Positions 37,960 to 46,017 of a DNA stretch of 64,000 nt are shown in pieces. How positions within the stretch are numbered: position 1 is the first letter of the stretch; the number at the start of each line of letters is the position of its first letter. Source of the stretch: BOKV01 sp041397525. GTDB taxonomy: Bacteria > Pseudomonadota > Alphaproteobacteria > Rhizobiales > Rhizobiaceae. The notes beneath the pieces were generated by a model, which was given only the letters and a program-made list of their open reading frames with translations, searched no databases and was not told where the DNA came from. Made by a program: the position numbers and the translations under genes. The stretch covers positions 124,001-188,000 of the forward strand of contig JAWKWL010000004.1 in assembly GCA_041397525.1 (NCBI GenBank). Direction: 5' to 3'.

Positions 37960-38979
37960 ATGGCTGACCTGAAATCCATCATCGCAAGGGTTGCCGACGG
38001 TGCGACCCTGACCCGCGAACAGACGGGCGAGGCTTTTTCGATCCTGATGTCGGGCGAAGCCACACCATCACAGATTGGCGGCTTGCTGATGGCCATGCGG
38101 GTGCGCGGCGAGACCGAAGCTGAATTTGCCGGTGCCATCGACACGATGCGTTCGAAAATGCTCGCCGTTGATGCACCCGACGGTGCAATGGACATCGTGG
38201 GTACCGGCGGCGACGCAAAAGGCTCGCTCAATGTCTCGACGGCGTCGGCATTGGTGGTTGCGGGGTGCGGCGTCAAGGTGGCCAAACATGGCAACAGGGC
38301 ATTATCGTCAAAATCGGGCGCTGCCGACACGCTGATGGCGCTGGGCGTCAAGCTGGAATTGTCACCGGACCAGATTTCCGATTGCATCGAGGAAGCTGGC
38401 GTCGGATTCATGTTTGCGCCCGCGCACCACCCGGCCATGCGGCATGTCGGCCCGACACGGGTGGAACTTGGCACGCGAACCATCTTCAACCTGCTCGGCC
38501 CCATGTGCAATCCGGCGAGGGTGAAACGGCAATTGCTGGGTGTGTTTTCACCGAAATGGCTGTTGACCTGTGCCAAGGTTCTTGCCGAACTGGGATCGGA
38601 AAAGGTCTGGGTCGTGCATGGCGGCGGCTATGACGAAATCACCATAACCGGCGAAACCCATGTTGCCGCACTTGAAAACGGCACGGTGCGAACCTTCGAC
38701 ATTTCGCCTGCCGATTGCGGACTGGCAATTGGTGCAGAGCAAAGCGTTGCCGGTGGCGATGCCCAGTACAATGCGGGCAAATTGCGCGAACTGCTTGCAG
38801 GGCACAAATCCGCTTATCGCGACATGGTGCTCATGAATGCCGCAGCATCGCTGATTATCGCGGACAAGGCCGCCAATCTGGCGGAAGGTGCCGAAATCGC
38901 GGCAGCCGCCATCGACAATGGTGCGGCCAATGCGGTGCTCGACCGGCTTGTCGCCGTTTCAAACCAGGGTGCCGCGTGA
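37960..38979 (+). CDS. trpD: Anthranilate phosphoribosyltransferase
   Basis: 339-residue tryptophan biosynthesis enzyme joining PRPP to anthranilate. Motifs: DIVGTGGDAKGSLNVST (PRPP-binding), KHGNRALSSKSGAADTLMALG, FMFAPAHHPAMRHVGPTRVELGTRTIFNLLGP. Stop and trpC start are separated by one base, so the two are translationally coupled. No trpE or trpG lies in the window. Confidence 0.96.
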   Translation: MADLKSIIARVADGATLTREQTGEAFSILMSGEATPSQIGGLLMAMRVRGETEAEFAGAIDTMRSKMLAVDAPDGAMDIVGTGGDAKGSLNVSTASALVVAGCGVKVAKHGNRALSSKSGAADTLMALGVKLELSPDQISDCIEEAGVGFMFAPAHHPAMRHVGPTRVELGTRTIFNLLGPMCNPARVKRQLLGVFSPKWLLTCAKVLAELGSEKVWVVHGGGYDEITITGETHVAALENGTVRTFDISPADCGLAIGAEQSVAGGDAQYNAGKLRELLAGHKSAYRDMVLMNAAASLIIADKAANLAEGAEIAAAAIDNGAANAVLDRLVAVSNQGAA

Positions 38980-38980
38980 G

Positions 38981-39799
38981 ATGGCCGACATTCTCAAGAA
39001 GATTGAAGCCTACAAGCGTGAGGAAATCGCCGCCGCCAGGGCGAAAGTGACAACCAACGAACTTGAAGCAATGATCGCGGAACAGTCTTCTCCGCGAGGT
39101 TTCGCGCGTTCGCTGCAGTCGCGGATCGCAAAGGGTGACTATGCGCTGATTGCCGAGGTCAAGAAGGCAAGCCCATCCAAGGGACTGATCCGGGCTGACT
39201 TTGACCCGCCGGCACTGGCGCGTGCTTATGAAGCCGGCGGTGCAGCCTGCCTTTCGGTGCTGACCGACAAGCCTTCGTTTCAGGGCGCGCCTGAATATCT
39301 GGTGGCCGCGCGTGGCGCAGTCAGCCTGCCGGTATTGCGCAAGGATTTTCTCTATGACACCTATCAGGTGCTTGAAGCCCGGGCCTGGGGCGCGGACTGC
39401 ATCCTGATCATCATGGCCAGCGTTGATGACGCTTGCGCACGCGATCTCGAACAGGCGGCATTTGCGCTTGGCATGGATGCGCTGATCGAAGTCCATGACG
39501 AGGCGGAACTTGAACGTGCGCTCAAGACCTGTGCATCACCGCTGATCGGCATCAACAACCGCAACCTCAAGACCTTCGAGACAACGCTAGCGACCAGCGA
39601 ACGGCTGGCGCCATTGGTGCCGCAGGACCGTATCATTGTTGGGGAAAGCGGCTTGTTCACCCCTGCTGATCTGGCGCGGCTGAGTGAAGTGCATATCCGC
39701 AGTTTCCTGATCGGTGAAAGCCTGATGCGCAAGGATGACGTGGAAACGGCAACACGCGAATTGCTGGCAAACCCGGTTGCGGCGCGGAGCGCTGCATGA
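38981..39799 (+). CDS. trpC: Indole-3-glycerol phosphate synthase
   Basis: 272-residue TIM-barrel enzyme of tryptophan synthesis. Motifs: IAEVKKASPSKGLI with the catalytic lysine, LPVLRKDFLYDTYQV, LIEVHDEAEL, IGINNRNLKTFE, IVGESGLFTPADL. It is not fused to TrpF. Start at 38981 follows the trpD stop by one base; the frame from 38888 is a shadow in trpD. The 3' end overlaps moaC by 4 bases. Confidence 0.96.
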   Translation: MADILKKIEAYKREEIAAARAKVTTNELEAMIAEQSSPRGFARSLQSRIAKGDYALIAEVKKASPSKGLIRADFDPPALARAYEAGGAACLSVLTDKPSFQGAPEYLVAARGAVSLPVLRKDFLYDTYQVLEARAWGADCILIIMASVDDACARDLEQAAFALGMDALIEVHDEAELERALKTCASPLIGINNRNLKTFETTLATSERLAPLVPQDRIIVGESGLFTPADLARLSEVHIRSFLIGESLMRKDDVETATRELLANPVAARSAA

Positions 39800-40308
39800 G
39801 CGGGGATGCATCCGGCAGATCCGGACTTACCCATATCGGTTCGGCCGGGGAAGCTGCCATGGTCGATGTCGGCGACAAGGCGCATACCACGCGGGTTGCA
39901 GTTGCCGAAGGCGCCATCCGCATGTTGCCGGAAACACTCGACACCATTTTGTCAGGCAATGCCAAAAAAGGTGATGTCCTGGGGGCAGCGCGCATTGCCG
40001 GCATCATGGCGGCCAAGAAGACCTCGGAGCTGATACCGCTGTGCCATCCGCTGGCGCTGACCAAGGTGCAGGTAGATATTGAGCCCGATGCCGCCCTGCC
40101 CGGTTTTCGTGTGACAGCACTTGCCAAGCTGACCGGCCAGACCGGTGTCGAAATGGAAGCGCTGACGGCATGCAGCGTCGCCTGCCTGACGATCTATGAC
40201 ATGGCCAAGGCGGTTGATCGCGGCATGGAGATCGTTTCGGTTCGGCTACGTGAAAAATCCGGTGGCAAGTCCGGCGACTGGAAAGCCAAGAGCGGTCGGG
40301 GCGAGTGA
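39796..40308 (+). CDS. moaC: Cyclic pyranopterin monophosphate synthase MoaC
   Basis: 170-residue enzyme that forms cPMP in molybdenum cofactor synthesis. Motifs: MVDVGDKAHTTRVAVAEG, KGDVLGAARIAGIMAAKKTSELIPLCHPLALTKVQVDI, ALTACSVACLTIYDMAKAVD. It overlaps trpC by 4 bases and is followed by moeA after 4 bases, so tryptophan and molybdopterin genes form one transcription unit. Confidence 0.96.
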   Translation: MSGDASGRSGLTHIGSAGEAAMVDVGDKAHTTRVAVAEGAIRMLPETLDTILSGNAKKGDVLGAARIAGIMAAKKTSELIPLCHPLALTKVQVDIEPDAALPGFRVTALAKLTGQTGVEMEALTACSVACLTIYDMAKAVDRGMEIVSVRLREKSGGKSGDWKAKSGRGE

Positions 40309-40312
40309 GACC

Positions 40313-41539
40313 ATGCGGACCGACCTCGTTCCGGCTGAGGAAGCGCTTGAGATCATCCTGCAAGGGGCCGGCCCGTACGCTTTCGAAGATGTGCCACTGA
40401 AAGATGCAGGCGGGCGCGTGCTGGCGCGAGACATTGCAGCCAAACGCACGCAGCCGCCTTTTGCAGCTTCGGCCATGGACGGCTATGCGGTGCGCGCCGA
40501 CGATGTGCGCTCCGTCCCCGCCATATTGACCCTGGTCGGCGAAGCTGCAGCGGGTCATCCATTTGCCGGACATGTTGGCAAGGGCGAGACAGCGCGGATA
40601 TTCACCGGAGCGCCGGTTCCCTCCGGTGCTGATGCAATCGTCATCCAGGAAAACACGGCAACTGACGGCAAGAAAATCACGATTCTGCAACCATCCTCCG
40701 CCGGTCGTTACATCAGGCCCGAGGGCCTCGATTTTCGCGAAGGTGACGTGTTGTTGCGCGGCAATGACCTGATCGACCCGCAACGGCTTTCGCTCGCGGC
40801 TGCCATGAACCATGCGAATTTGCCAGTCTTCACCAGGCCGCGTGTGGCGCTGTTTGCCACGGGAGACGAACTGGCGCTGCCAGGCGAGGAAACGGGCGCG
40901 GGCGGCATTATCGCCTCCAATACCTTTGGCCTGGCTGCGATGATCCGCGCCAATGGTGGCGTGGTCGATGATTGCGGGATTGTGCGCGACACAGGCAAGG
41001 CGCTGAACACCGCATTCACCACAGCACTGAACGCAGGCGCTGACCTGCTGGTCAGCACCGGGGGCGCATCGGTCGGGGATCATGACCTGATCGTTCCGGC
41101 ACTTCGCGAGATTGGCGCCGACATCGCCTTCGCGAAGATTGCGATGCGGCCTGGCAAGCCGCTGATCTTCGCAACGCTCAAGCACGGCGAAAAAACCGTC
41201 CGGATGCTCGGTCTTGCCGGCAATCCCGTATCGAGCATCGTTGCTGGATACCGGTTCGTGGCGCCGCTTGTTACCCGGCTCGCCGGACTGCCCATGCGCC
41301 AGGCCGAACCGCTTGACGCCGTTTTCGGTCGTGAAATGCCTGCCAATGACGAGCGCGAGGAATATATGCGCGCCACGGTGCGCAGGCTTGATGGCGGCGT
41401 CATCGAGGCCAGCCCGTTTGAAAGGCAGGACAGCTCGATGCTTGCCAATCTGGCGCGCGCAGACGCGCTGGTCATCCGCCCTGCCCACGCTGCCGCAGCA
41501 ATTGCAGGCGACCCCTGCAAGGTCATATTGCTGCGATAA
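40313..41539 (+). CDS. moeA: Molybdopterin molybdenumtransferase MoeA
   Basis: 408-residue enzyme that inserts molybdate into molybdopterin. Motifs: QPPFAASAMDGYAVRADD, ARIFTGAPVPSGADAIVIQE, VALFATGDEL, STGGASVGDHD, KIAMRPGKPL, LGLAGNPVSSIVAG. Its stop codon (41537-41539) is only 4 bases from the left end of the Mu-like element, so the gene is just spared by the insertion. The frame upstream of 40313 is a shadow in moaC. Confidence 0.96.
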   Translation: MRTDLVPAEEALEIILQGAGPYAFEDVPLKDAGGRVLARDIAAKRTQPPFAASAMDGYAVRADDVRSVPAILTLVGEAAAGHPFAGHVGKGETARIFTGAPVPSGADAIVIQENTATDGKKITILQPSSAGRYIRPEGLDFREGDVLLRGNDLIDPQRLSLAAAMNHANLPVFTRPRVALFATGDELALPGEETGAGGIIASNTFGLAAMIRANGGVVDDCGIVRDTGKALNTAFTTALNAGADLLVSTGGASVGDHDLIVPALREIGADIAFAKIAMRPGKPLIFATLKHGEKTVRMLGLAGNPVSSIVAGYRFVAPLVTRLAGLPMRQAEPLDAVFGREMPANDEREEYMRATVRRLDGGVIEASPFERQDSSMLANLARADALVIRPAHAAAAIAGDPCKVILLR

Positions 41540-41543
41540 ACAA
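41540..41543. repeat. Left copy of ACAA target repeat
   Basis: ACAA immediately before the left TGTA end of the Mu-like element, directly after the moeA stop codon. Mu itself makes 5-bp duplications; here only 4 bp match perfectly. Confidence 0.6.
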
Positions 41544-41582
41544 TGTACCGTCGATAATTATTTATGGGTGTCGATAATTACG
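41544..41582 (+). repeat. Left end of the Mu-like element with two GTCGATAATTA sites
   Basis: Terminal TGTAC followed by GTCGATAATTA at 41550 and again at 41570, 20 bases apart in the same orientation. A third copy occurs near the right end (49550). These are the likely transposase-binding sites. Confidence 0.7.
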
Positions 41583-41670
41583 GGATTGTCCGGGATTTGC
41601 CGGGAACCTGCGGGAGTGCCTGCAATCTCGCGGAACGAAATGGGCTTAATGCGGCATTTCAAGGGACCGC

Positions 41671-42009
41671 TTAAAGGGCTTCAAACTCTCTTTTAGCGGC
41701 CTTCAAGAAACGATCAATTGACGACTTGGAAGGCGAGTATTTTCCCCATTTGCGCTGGCAATCCCTGGCGATCTGGGCAAGCGTTTTGTGGCCTCTCGCC
41801 TCAAGTATAAATTTCGCCATGTCAGTATTGCGCACAATGGGCGAACGGGACTTGCGGCGAAGCGAATTGATGGCTTCGAACTGGATTGAACCGGCGTTCG
41901 CCCTCTCAATAAGTTCGCGATATTCTCTTGCCGTCAACATCACAACATCGTCGGGAATGACCAGTCTCCCGCATTCATCGCATGGCTTTGGAAGGTAATC
42001 AGACCCCAT
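41671..42009 (-). CDS. Small phage protein with CxxC and HTH-like C-terminus
   Basis: 112 residues at the left edge of the element. The N-terminus has a CDEC pair (KPCDECGRLVI), and the C-terminal half (ILEARGHKTLAQIARDCQRKW...SKSSIDRFLKAAKRE) has the look of a helix-turn-helix. It is the last minus-strand gene of the element. I do not recognise a named family. It could be a regulator rather than a structural protein. Confidence 0.65.
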   Translation of the reverse strand: MGSDYLPKPCDECGRLVIPDDVVMLTAREYRELIERANAGSIQFEAINSLRRKSRSPIVRNTDMAKFILEARGHKTLAQIARDCQRKWGKYSPSKSSIDRFLKAAKREFEAL

Positions 42010-42181
42010 TTTGAAGCCTTTGTGATTCGCGTAAATTCCGGGTCAACACACACCTCGAATGATTGCGCCCGGCTGCCATGAGGGTATCTCATACAGCCGG
42101 GCAGCGCTCAAGGCTCATGGATAAACCCCAAGCGCTTCCGGTGCGCCAGGCAAACGCACCGAATGGTTATGCCATAGCGTC

Positions 42182-43111
42182 TCAAAGCCAGGGCGAGACA
42201 ATCAGCTTGGCGGTATTCGCCCATTCATTCTGGATTGCCACCGCGTTGGTTCCACCGCTGCCATCATCAACGGTTTCGGTGCGAGTGCCATTGTTGATGA
42301 TGCGCATGGCCGCGCCTTCAAGGCTTGGTGGCACGACGAGGTGGGTCGGCTTCACACCAAGCGGGCGATTGCCATCACCGCGCAATGCCTGCATGGCAGA
42401 CCGGGCCGCTTCATAGTTGGCCGCCGTGAGCGGTGCCTTCGAACCAAAGGCAAGCTGCCACAATCCGAAACCGGCACTGCCGCGCCCCCGAACGCCGTAA
42501 ACGAAATTGTCAGTGTCGAAAACATTGCTGTCGGTAGGCTTGTCGCGACGATCAATCGCGTTGAATGGAATACGTTCCTGCCAGATCAGTGGGCGCATTG
42601 CGCGGCTGCAATCCAGCAAGAACCATGGCGTGCTGGAACCGGACTGCATGTTTGAAACCGACTGCGGCAGACCGGTCTCATCAATCACCGGATGGTCGGT
42701 ATCGAAGAAGTACTGACCGTCATAGCAGGTTGCCTCGAAGCCAAGAGACAGCAGCGAATAAACCAGTTCTTCCGGCTTGTCGCGCGCGGATTTTCCCATT
42801 TCCTCAAAGAAAGGCGCATAGATGCCGTACTTGTCATCCTCGATCTTGGTACGCGGAACGGAGATTGTCTGTTCGTAGCTCTGGTTCGGGATTTTGAAGT
42901 CATGGACGACAAGCCCGTTGACGACGCGATCACCAACCCAAGCCCGCATGCTTGGGAACTGACCGAGCCACGGATAAACCTCTTCCGAGGTTGTGGAATT
43001 GGTAATCAGGGCGATTTCAGGATAGGTCGCCTTCGCGCCTTGAAAGCCACGATTGAATGCACCTTGGAAGCCCTTGAACAAGGCGTCCATATTGTTACCT
43101 TCGATAAGCAT
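42182..43111 (-). CDS. Mu-like prophage major head subunit gpT
   Basis: 309 residues, matching the length of Mu gpT, the major capsid protein. The N-terminus (LFKGFQGAFNRGFQGA) and the central TISVPRTKIEDDKYGIYAPFFEEMG, CYDGQYFFDTDHPV and the C-terminal FEVGVRG-like region fit the family. It follows the protease gene by 23 bases, the order of Mu. The frame is complete, with no internal stops, which argues against long decay. Confidence 0.88.
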   Translation of the reverse strand: MLIEGNNMDALFKGFQGAFNRGFQGAKATYPEIALITNSTTSEEVYPWLGQFPSMRAWVGDRVVNGLVVHDFKIPNQSYEQTISVPRTKIEDDKYGIYAPFFEEMGKSARDKPEELVYSLLSLGFEATCYDGQYFFDTDHPVIDETGLPQSVSNMQSGSSTPWFLLDCSRAMRPLIWQERIPFNAIDRRDKPTDSNVFDTDNFVYGVRGRGSAGFGLWQLAFGSKAPLTAANYEAARSAMQALRGDGNRPLGVKPTHLVVPPSLEGAAMRIINNGTRTETVDDGSGGTNAVAIQNEWANTAKLIVSPWL

Positions 43112-43134
43112 TGTTCACATTCCTCGTTTTCGGT

Positions 43135-44133
43135 TTAGCGCTTCTGCGCCGCCTTGAATTCGTCTGCGGTGAGGCCAAGTTTCGTGGCAACTTCCGCCTC
43201 GATTTCGTTGTCAAAGCCCGGCCTTCCGGCAGCGCCGGGAGTTCCGCTGAAACGCGCATGAAGCGGTTCAACAATCTGTTGGAAAGCAGGTCCGGTTTTC
43301 GCCATGAAGTCGTCAAATGCCGGTTTGTTGACCGTGCAAAGTTCAGTCGCCCAACCGCTCATGAATGGCGCAAGCCGACCGGTGCGAACCTGTTCGTCTA
43401 CATGCGCCTTTGCGGCCTCTTGGGTAACGCCCTGGCGAAGCTTGTTCAATTCGGCAGTCACTTGCTGGAATTCGCCAATCGGCACATATTTTGCCGGGTC
43501 AGGCTTGCCAGCAGCAGCCGGTTTTTCCAGCATTTGCCGAACCGCTTCAAGAACAGCCTCAAGCCCGTCCGCTTCGGAAAGGCCCAGCAGCTCACGAAGT
43601 TGGTTCAAGGCGGCATTGGCCGATGCTTCCGCCTGTTGGATGCTTTCTGGTTTCATTTCACTCTCCACTTTCGCTACTGCGGCAAGTTCATTGATTGCCG
43701 GTTCATTGGTGAGGGCAACGTTTCGAATTCTGTTGACCTTGCCGCCAGCCTCGCAAATGAGCGTTGGCGAAAGGTAGCGGTATTCGCGAGCGGCTATCAT
43801 ATCCGCCGCCTTTTGGGTCCATTCCGCCAGCGCCCAAATTCCATCGTCGCGAACTTCCATTCCAACAATCCAGCCAGCGGCAGGAACCGGCTTCCCGTTG
43901 TTTCGCGAATACAGGCTTTGATGTTCGTAATCGATCAACATCCTGCGACTTCCTGCCCAGCGCCTTGATGCCTCAACAACCGCGTCCAGGTTGTCGATCG
44001 CGAACTCCCGGCCGTCGCGGGAGACAACCGAAATTGCTGGCAGAATGTGAACCCATTGTTGCCGGTTTGCGTCGGGTGCGCCCGCGATCTGGGGCAAGAT
44101 TTCAGCGGGCAAAAGCTCGATGCCTGGTTTCAT
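43135..44133 (-). CDS. Mu-like prophage protease/scaffold protein I
   Basis: 332 residues resembling Mu gpI, the head maturation protease and scaffold: WVHILPAISVVSRDGREFAIDN, LIDYEHQSLYSRNNGKPVPAAGWI, REYRYLSPTLICEAGGKVNRIRNVALTNEPAINEL, then a C-terminal coiled, glutamine-rich scaffold part. The ATG at 44133 (MKPGIELLP) overlaps the stop of the Mor-like gene by 4 bases (ATGA); the frame from 44193 is not needed. Translational coupling links regulator and head genes. Confidence 0.87.
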   Translation of the reverse strand: MKPGIELLPAEILPQIAGAPDANRQQWVHILPAISVVSRDGREFAIDNLDAVVEASRRWAGSRRMLIDYEHQSLYSRNNGKPVPAAGWIVGMEVRDDGIWALAEWTQKAADMIAAREYRYLSPTLICEAGGKVNRIRNVALTNEPAINELAAVAKVESEMKPESIQQAEASANAALNQLRELLGLSEADGLEAVLEAVRQMLEKPAAAGKPDPAKYVPIGEFQQVTAELNKLRQGVTQEAAKAHVDEQVRTGRLAPFMSGWATELCTVNKPAFDDFMAKTGPAFQQIVEPLHARFSGTPGAAGRPGFDNEIEAEVATKLGLTADEFKAAQKR

Positions 44134-44516
44134 TTTCTTGCCCCCGGCAGGTGGGGATGCGAAAGAACCTTGCGGACGGTGACAGTGGTGCAACGGACCC
44201 GCCTGGCAATTTCCTGAATTGCCACCCCTTCATTGTGAAGAAAGCGAATGCAAAAATACATGGCGAGCGGAACGCACCCTGCGGTGTCTATTTCGGGATT
44301 TTCGAAAATGCGTTTGACAGCATCCGCCCCAATGGTTTTCACCAATTCGGTTGGGTTCCTCTGCCGTGGCTCTCTCGCAAAATAGATTTCACCTCCGCCG
44401 AACTTGAGAAACAGTTGGCACGCCTTTTCGGCACCTATGGTTTCCACATAGGGCACGACTGCCGGTTCGATCCGGGCGCGGTATTGTCTGTCGAGATAAG
44501 ACCAGGTGATTTCCAT
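44130..44516 (-). CDS. Mor-type transcription activator
   Basis: 128 residues with the pattern of the Mor/C activator family of Mu: an N-terminal dimerisation part (VETIGAEKACQLFLKFGGGEIYF, repeated as VKTIGADAVKRIF) and a C-terminal helix-turn-helix (CIRFLHNEGVAIQEIARRVRCTTVTVRKVLSHPH). Mor turns on Mu middle transcription and C turns on late genes. Here it directly precedes and overlaps the head gene I, suggesting self-contained control of the capsid genes. Start uncertain: ATG at 44516 or GTG at 44543. Confidence 0.72.
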   Translation of the reverse strand: MEITWSYLDRQYRARIEPAVVPYVETIGAEKACQLFLKFGGGEIYFAREPRQRNPTELVKTIGADAVKRIFENPEIDTAGCVPLAMYFCIRFLHNEGVAIQEIARRVRCTTVTVRKVLSHPHLPGARK

Positions 44517-44918
44517 GTCCCGGATAATGCAGGAAATTCCCACCAGAAAACCATCCGCAAGCGCTTGCGGGGAAACGGGACCAATTGAACTGGGGAGTGT
44601 CGGAAACCTACTCCAAACAGCGGAAAAGGGAAAGCGGTGTCAGTTTGAGACTTACCCAGTCGCCCCCCGCGAACAGGATTTGCAACCCCGAACAAATCAG
44701 TTATGGTTAAGGCGGTGCTAGAAACACCTAACGACGGGCGAGCCGCCCGAAATGGCTCACGGAAAGGCTTGCATTGCAAGCTTGGTTTCTGCCATATCTC
44801 CCAGTGCCGGGAGTGCGGCGAATACAATACCCTCGCGGAAATAGCCGCGCCTGCTCGTTACAGGTTTCTAGCTCCCGGTGCTTCGCCGGTCGAAGCGAAT
44901 AGAAAAGGTAACGACACA
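44517..44918. promoter_or_regulatory. Divergent control region inside the element
   Basis: About 400 bases between the Mor-like gene (minus) and the 146-residue gene (plus) with no supported gene. It holds a near-perfect dyad GCTTGCATTGCAAGC (44767-44781, 7-bp arms, 1-base centre) and two small GC-rich hairpins (CGGGCG/CGCCCG near 44740; CTCCC/GGGAG near 44799-44812). The reading frame of the plus-strand gene stays open back to 44703, but no good start supports coding there. Confidence 0.5.
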
Positions 44919-45359
44919 ATGACACTCTCCCAAAAACCAAACCAGGCGGGCCGTGCCCTTCTCGAATTCCACCGCGACCACGGTTCCGCCGTTGGTGGCA
45001 ATGTTCACGAAATTGTCTGTTCGGTAATCAGCGAGCTTGACCGATTGGAACGAAAAATATCAATTCCCTGGCCGGAACTTCACAGTGTCGAATTTTCATC
45101 AAATCACAGTCCCAAAGGCGCGATTGATGGCAATGAAAAAGGGTCTGCCAAACCGAGGCTGACCAGGCAGGAACGCGACGCCCGGCTTGGTAGTGCCATT
45201 GATGATCATTTGATGGGATTGGAAGCCCTGCATGAATTGATGTGCGCCAATGCTGGCGATACGGTCGAAGGAATGAAAATGGTGAACCCGGACAAGGTGG
45301 CGGTTCTGTTGCAGATGCTGATTGATGACATTCAGGAAGCCGCTTCATTCGACCGATAA
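44919..45359 (+). CDS. Hypothetical protein of the Mu-like element
   Basis: 146 residues, read opposite to the surrounding phage genes. It contains HDHGSAVGG-like and charged helical segments (VHEIVCSVISELDRLERKI, QERDARLGSAIDDHLMGLEALHELMCANAGD, VAVLLQMLIDDIQEAASF). No signal peptide and no family recognised. AAAAGG lies 10 bases upstream of the ATG. A perfect UUCG-loop terminator follows 25 bases after the stop, which supports a real transcription unit. Confidence 0.65.
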   Translation: MTLSQKPNQAGRALLEFHRDHGSAVGGNVHEIVCSVISELDRLERKISIPWPELHSVEFSSNHSPKGAIDGNEKGSAKPRLTRQERDARLGSAIDDHLMGLEALHELMCANAGDTVEGMKMVNPDKVAVLLQMLIDDIQEAASFDR

Positions 45360-45384
45360 CCGATGCCAGGGCACGAAACCAAGA

Positions 45385-45415
45385 GGCCGTCATTCGTGAC
45401 GGCCTTCATTTTTGC
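45385..45415 (+). terminator. UUCG-tetraloop terminator
   Basis: GGCCGTCA-TTCG-TGACGGCC, an 8-bp perfect stem with a TTCG loop, followed by TTCATTTTTG. Terminates the 146-residue plus-strand gene. Confidence 0.88.
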
Positions 45416-45651
45416 CCGCTGGTGCGCGTTTGCCCTTTTGCCGCCCGACATACAGGCGACACGGCAAATGCACGCCCAGCCCCCCTTCTAGAGCTCTTAA
45501 TCCGCAATCAAACAGAAAAGGCCGGTCGTTTGTGACGGCCTTTATTTTTGCCCGCTGGTGCGCGTTTGCCCTTTTCCGGCCCCCAAGATACAGGAGACAC
45601 GGCAAACGCGCGATCTGCCCCCCGTTTAAAGCGCTTAATCCGCAATCAAAA

Positions 45652-45685
45652 CAGAAAAGGCCGGTCGCTTGTGACGCGACCGGCC
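45652..45685 (-). terminator. Terminator of the early (MuA-MuB) transcript
   Basis: On the minus strand a 10-bp perfect stem GGCCGGTCGC / GCGACCGGCC with a 7-base loop is followed by TTTTCTGTTTT, 22 bases past the stop of the last early gene. Confidence 0.8.
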
Positions 45686-45707
45686 CCAAAAGCTGATTTT
45701 TCGAGGT

Positions 45708-45995
45708 TCAGTTAAGGAATTCGGGCAAAACACCGGTGGCAATACGCTTGAGCTCAACACTGCTCTTTGTGCCCACATCATTCTGAAATTGCGTCCATTC
45801 GTTCATAAGGTCGATCAGCTGATTAGCTCGATCTGTTGGCAAGCCCAATGCGAAGTTGGCAAGCCTTTCGCAAAACTGGTTGTCAGCGGCACGGTCGATT
45901 TCCTGGCACTCCTGATAGTGAATGACCAGGTGGCGCAGCTGGTCTTGTGACAGACCAGCCAAGTCCATTTCGCTTTCTTCACTCATGATAGTCAT
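45708..45995 (-). CDS. Small acidic protein of the Mu-like early operon
   Basis: 95 residues, acidic and helical (LSQDQLRHLVIHYQECQEIDRAADNQFCERLANFALGLPTDRANQLIDLMNEW). No family recognised. The ATG at 45995 has TTGGAGAA upstream and lies 22 bases after the MuB stop; the longer frame from 46124 overlaps muB. Mu has several small semi-essential genes at this position downstream of B. Confidence 0.75.
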   Translation of the reverse strand: MTIMSEESEMDLAGLSQDQLRHLVIHYQECQEIDRAADNQFCERLANFALGLPTDRANQLIDLMNEWTQFQNDVGTKSSVELKRIATGVLPEFLN

Positions 45996-46017
45996 TTCTC
46001 CAACGTTTTGGCGAGCC

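Larger units (their letters stand above)
45385..45685. repeat. Tandem repeat with three related hairpins
   Basis: Two imperfect repeats of about 135-139 bp. Each begins with a GGCCG...CGGCC hairpin (45385-45404, 45520-45540), then shares TTTTTGCCCGCTGGTGCGCG, TACAGG-GACACGGCAAA, and TTAATCCGCAATCAAA-ACAGAAAAGG blocks. A third hairpin (45659-45685) closes the array. Both strands stay open for almost 100 codons, but this follows from the repeat itself and I do not call a gene. The whole 350-base stretch holds no supported gene. Confidence 0.75.

Noticed and set aside
40004..41488. Long minus-strand frame (494 codons) opposite moeA
   Set aside because: moeA is clearly coding on the plus strand with all family motifs; the antisense frame has no recognisable domains and reflects high-GC codon use.
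44703..44918. N-terminal extension of the 146-residue phage gene
   Set aside because: The frame is open but lacks a good start signal and crosses a palindrome typical of a control region.
45385..45685. CRISPR-like array
   Set aside because: Only two repeat units of about 135 bp with partly conserved interiors; no short regular repeats with unique spacers and no cas genes.
45390..45696. Open frames of about 95 codons on both strands in the tandem repeat
   Set aside because: The frames exist because the repeat unit stays open; there are no ribosome binding sites, and the region is built of terminator hairpins.
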